From positions 3,038,001 through 3,102,000 of the forward strand of contig OY969087.1 of the NCBI GenBank assembly GCA_963697525.1: 64,000 nucleotides of DNA. Direction: 5' to 3'. Source of the stretch: Bradymonas sp963697525 (GTDB lineage Bacteria > Myxococcota_A > Bradymonadia > Bradymonadales > Bradymonadaceae). Of this stretch, positions 61,757-64,000 are shown piece after piece. Below the pieces are notes generated by a model that did not search any database, was not told the DNA's origin, and was given only the letters and a program-made list of their open reading frames with translations. The translations under genes and the position numbers were made by a program. Position 1 is the stretch's first letter. Each line of letters starts with the position of its first letter.

Positions 61757-64000
61757 ATGGCAAAGTGGATGTCCGGTGGTTGCTCGACCTCGACGGCGGT
61801 ACGCCTGGCCGGGGTGTTGGTCCTCGCGGTCGGCCTGATTGGCTGCGGTGGGGACACCACCAACCACAAGGGAGGGCATGAGAGCGACGCGGGCGACGTC
61901 TCGAACGACGCCGGCGCGGGCGCCGACGCCACTGCGGACGTGCAGATCGACGCCGGCACCGACGCCACCGGCCAGGACGTCGACGCCGGGCCGGCCGATG
62001 ACGACGGTGACGGCGTCGCCAACGCCGACGACAATTGTCCCAGCGTGGCCAACGCCGACCAGGTCGACCACGACCGCGACGGCGCCGGCGACGCCTGCGA
62101 CCACTATCCGTTCATCTACGACCCGTCCAACCCGACCACCTTCGAGGCGACCGCCGAGGATTCCATCTCCGGCCCCAACGACGCCCCCAGTGACGGCGAA
62201 GCCTACGACCTGCAGTTGCCCTTCTTGGTCGAGGGCGGCATATCTGCCGTGCAGAGCGGGGTGTCCGACTCCGATTACTACTCGTTTACGGTCGCCAAGC
62301 CGTCGCTGTTGCTCATCCACATCGCCGCTACGGGCAGCGAGTTCTGGCCGGGCGGGGCGGTCTTCGGCTACGAGGCCCGCGACAGCAACGTGTCGCGCTA
62401 CGCCATCGGCAGCGAAACCGGTGGCTCGTATTGGCGCGAGCTGTACGTGCCCGTACCCGGCCAGTACACCTTCGTGGTGACCGACGCGCGCAACCTGATG
62501 TCGTCGCCCGACGTCGGGGGCGCCGGCTACGAATATACCGCCTCGGTCAGCGCCATCCCGCTGCCCAAGCCCGAGCCCGTTTCGCTGCCGGCCGCGCCCG
62601 TCGAGAAGGTGGTCGACGGCACCGTGCATACCTACGAGGTCGACACCACCGGGCTGGACGCCCTGGAGGTCACCTCCACGGGCGTGTCCGCCGGCGGCAC
62701 GAGCTCCTTCGACCTGCCGCTGTTGGCGCTGTACGACACCGACGCCAAGCGCGTCCTGTCGTTCAGCTCGCCGTACCAGACCGACCAGCGCACCGCCGAG
62801 CTCGATTTCACCACCGAGCTGGCCGGCGCCAAGCACGTGCTGGTCATCGAGGACTCCTGGCAAAATTACGGCGACAGCCGCACCCAGCTCCAGATCAGCA
62901 GCACGCAGGTCGACGGCGAGGTGGAGACCTTCTCCAAGCCGCAGGACCAGCGAAGCAGCAAGCTCAACTGGTTGCAGCCCGGGGCGAGCGTGGACGCGAC
63001 CATCGGCCCGCCGCGCACCAAGAGCAGCACGAGCCTGAGCCCGGACGTGGACTACTTTTTGGCGACGGTCCAGCCCGGCGAAGAGGTCACGTTTAGCGTC
63101 CAGCCCACCAACGGCAGCGCGTTGGAGCCGGACATCGACGTGGGGTACCTGTACGAGCCGCAGCAGGGCTCGACGAGCTTCTTTTTCGAGGACGGCGGCA
63201 CGGACGCGGCCGGCGCCGGCGACCCGGCCACGGCCACCATGTTTTACGATGGCTCGACGGCCGGCGAGGTGGCCATCCGCGTGCGCCATATGCCCAACAA
63301 CAACGCCGAGTCGCCGCGCGGCGGGCCCGGCTACGGCTACACCGTGAGCATGGACGTGGCCTCGCCGTCCGCCCAGGACTTGGCGTCGCTGCCGGCCACA
63401 GCCAGCGGCGTGTTCGACACCCCCGGAAAGAGCGACTTCTACAAATTCAGCGCCCACGCCGGGGATCGCTTCGACGCGCGGATCAAGGAGAACAACTTCT
63501 TCGGCCCGATGACCGCCTACGACGCGCAGACCTTCCTGCCGCTGGCCTCGACCTATTCGAGCCGCATGCTCTTCGTGACCGACCACGACGGCGACATCGT
63601 CCTCAACGTCAAGCCCTACGATTCCACGCGCGATCCGTCGTACACCTATGATCTGGGCGTCGAGAAGATCAACGCCACCGATCTGGGCACGGCGCCGGCG
63701 TCACAGACGGGCGCGGTGGACAACGCGCCGTTTCCCGCCTGGTACAAGATGTCGGTCAGCGCCGGGTCGGTGTACGTGGCCAGCTTGACCTCGCAGGGCG
63801 GCGACCTCGACGGGCGCGTTCGCGTCTACGACGCCGCCACGATGAAAGATCTGCGCGCCGGCAGCAGCAACGCCCGCTGGTTGGCGACCGAGGACGGGGA
63901 GGTCTACATCGCGGTGGCCGACGCCCAGGACCGCGGCGATGCCAGCTACCAATTCACCCTTCAGATCGACAAGCTCAACGCCACCCAGCTCACCCCGGGC
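61757..64000 (+). CDS. Lipoprotein with thrombospondin type 3-like repeats, truncated by the window end
   Basis: At least 748 residues with no stop before the window edge. ATG follows a TAGGGA ribosome-binding region. Signal peptide and lipobox (LAVGLIGCGG) precede an Asp/Ala/Gly-rich linker (DVSNDAGAGADATADVQIDA region). A calcium-binding-type segment DDDGDGVANADDNCPSVANA with DHDRDGAGDACDHYPF matches thrombospondin type 3 repeats. The rest is beta-rich, with repeated blocks resembling PPC-type or carbohydrate-binding sandwich domains (DSDYYSFTVAKPSLLLIHIA; KSDFYKFSAHAGDRFDARIK). An extracellular or surface protein; function unknown. Confidence 0.88.
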   Translation, partial: MAKWMSGGCSTSTAVRLAGVLVLAVGLIGCGGDTTNHKGGHESDAGDVSNDAGAGADATADVQIDAGTDATGQDVDAGPADDDGDGVANADDNCPSVANADQVDHDRDGAGDACDHYPFIYDPSNPTTFEATAEDSISGPNDAPSDGEAYDLQLPFLVEGGISAVQSGVSDSDYYSFTVAKPSLLLIHIAATGSEFWPGGAVFGYEARDSNVSRYAIGSETGGSYWRELYVPVPGQYTFVVTDARNLMSSPDVGGAGYEYTASVSAIPLPKPEPVSLPAAPVEKVVDGTVHTYEVDTTGLDALEVTSTGVSAGGTSSFDLPLLALYDTDAKRVLSFSSPYQTDQRTAELDFTTELAGAKHVLVIEDSWQNYGDSRTQLQISSTQVDGEVETFSKPQDQRSSKLNWLQPGASVDATIGPPRTKSSTSLSPDVDYFLATVQPGEEVTFSVQPTNGSALEPDIDVGYLYEPQQGSTSFFFEDGGTDAAGAGDPATATMFYDGSTAGEVAIRVRHMPNNNAESPRGGPGYGYTVSMDVASPSAQDLASLPATASGVFDTPGKSDFYKFSAHAGDRFDARIKENNFFGPMTAYDAQTFLPLASTYSSRMLFVTDHDGDIVLNVKPYDSTRDPSYTYDLGVEKINATDLGTAPASQTGAVDNAPFPAWYKMSVSAGSVYVASLTSQGGDLDGRVRVYDAATMKDLRAGSSNARWLATEDGEVYIAVADAQDRGDASYQFTLQIDKLNATQLTPG

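Noticed and set aside
61694..63586. 630-residue minus-strand frame at the right end
   Set aside because: Antisense of the lipoprotein that starts at 61757 and runs off the window; the plus reading has a ribosome-binding site, lipobox and calcium-type repeats.

Overview
This is a high-GC, gene-dense bacterial chromosome segment. It carries about 54 protein genes and no rRNA, no recognisable tRNA and no CRISPR array. The gene content suggests a Myxococcota-like deltaproteobacterium; the order Bradymonadales is my best guess, but no marker here proves it. Supporting signs are the many lipoproteins with Asp/Ala/Gly-rich N-termini, a surface protease with a MYXO-CTERM-like tail, a Ser/Thr kinase fused to a sulfatase-modifying-type domain, thrombospondin type 3-like repeats, and a bacterial mevalonate operon.

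Layout. 0-0.7 kb: a GC-rich tandem repeat and a decayed transposase fragment. 0.7-6.0 kb: a minus-strand operon of macro-domain protein, mevalonate kinase, diphosphomevalonate decarboxylase and phosphomevalonate kinase, followed by a DUF3943 protein; the first four genes overlap or nearly touch. 6.1-9.6 kb: aat, fumC, a small membrane protein and nth. 9.6-13.5 kb: an accessory island with lower-GC genes. It holds two paralogous secreted proteins with YadA-like head repeats and a Cys-rich lipoprotein, and is bounded by two copies of the clpA 3' end. 13.5-16.3 kb: clpS-clpA, with clpA broken by a one-base frameshift. 16.8-28.6 kb: pdxH, a thiolase, a cytidylyltransferase-like gene, a response regulator with a degenerate HD-GYP domain, an S8 protease, a TldD-like lipoprotein and a cupredoxin-like lipoprotein. 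28.8-32.5 kb: a kinase-FGE fusion, then a GxxExxY gene inside an inverted-repeat cassette. 32.5-45 kb: comM, an Lrp/AsnC regulator facing a trans-sulfuration enzyme, universal stress protein, HD phosphohydrolase, four-helix-bundle protein, murA (with Asp in place of the active-site Cys), a HARE-HTH/Mrr-like gene coupled to lipB, and ribosomal protein L31.

45-52 kb: HAD phosphatase, tsaC, and a lipid-oxidation cluster (diiron protein, [2Fe-2S] ferredoxin, TetR regulator, fatty acid desaturase with a repeat tail), then a TIGR01777 epimerase. 52-60.5 kb: a LitR/CarH-type B12 photoreceptor repressor next to an ECF sigma factor, with TGAACA motifs spaced 11 bp in the flanking DNA, then a glutathionyl-hydroquinone reductase, SAM hydrolase, hydrolase lipoprotein and class II photolyase. 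60.6-64 kb: a four-repeat helical protein and a lipoprotein running off the edge.

The window has three connected themes. The first is isoprenoid synthesis: three mevalonate enzymes plus a thiolase that could supply acetoacetyl-CoA. The second is the N-degron pathway (Aat, ClpS, ClpA). The third is light and oxidative stress (LitR-type receptor, ECF sigma, photolyase, quinone reductase). Many gene ends carry short tandem arrays (8-bp and 10/40-bp units). The candidates most worth a second look are the LitR/ECF operators, the clpA-flanked island of anchorless head-repeat proteins, and the GxxExxY inverted-repeat cassette.
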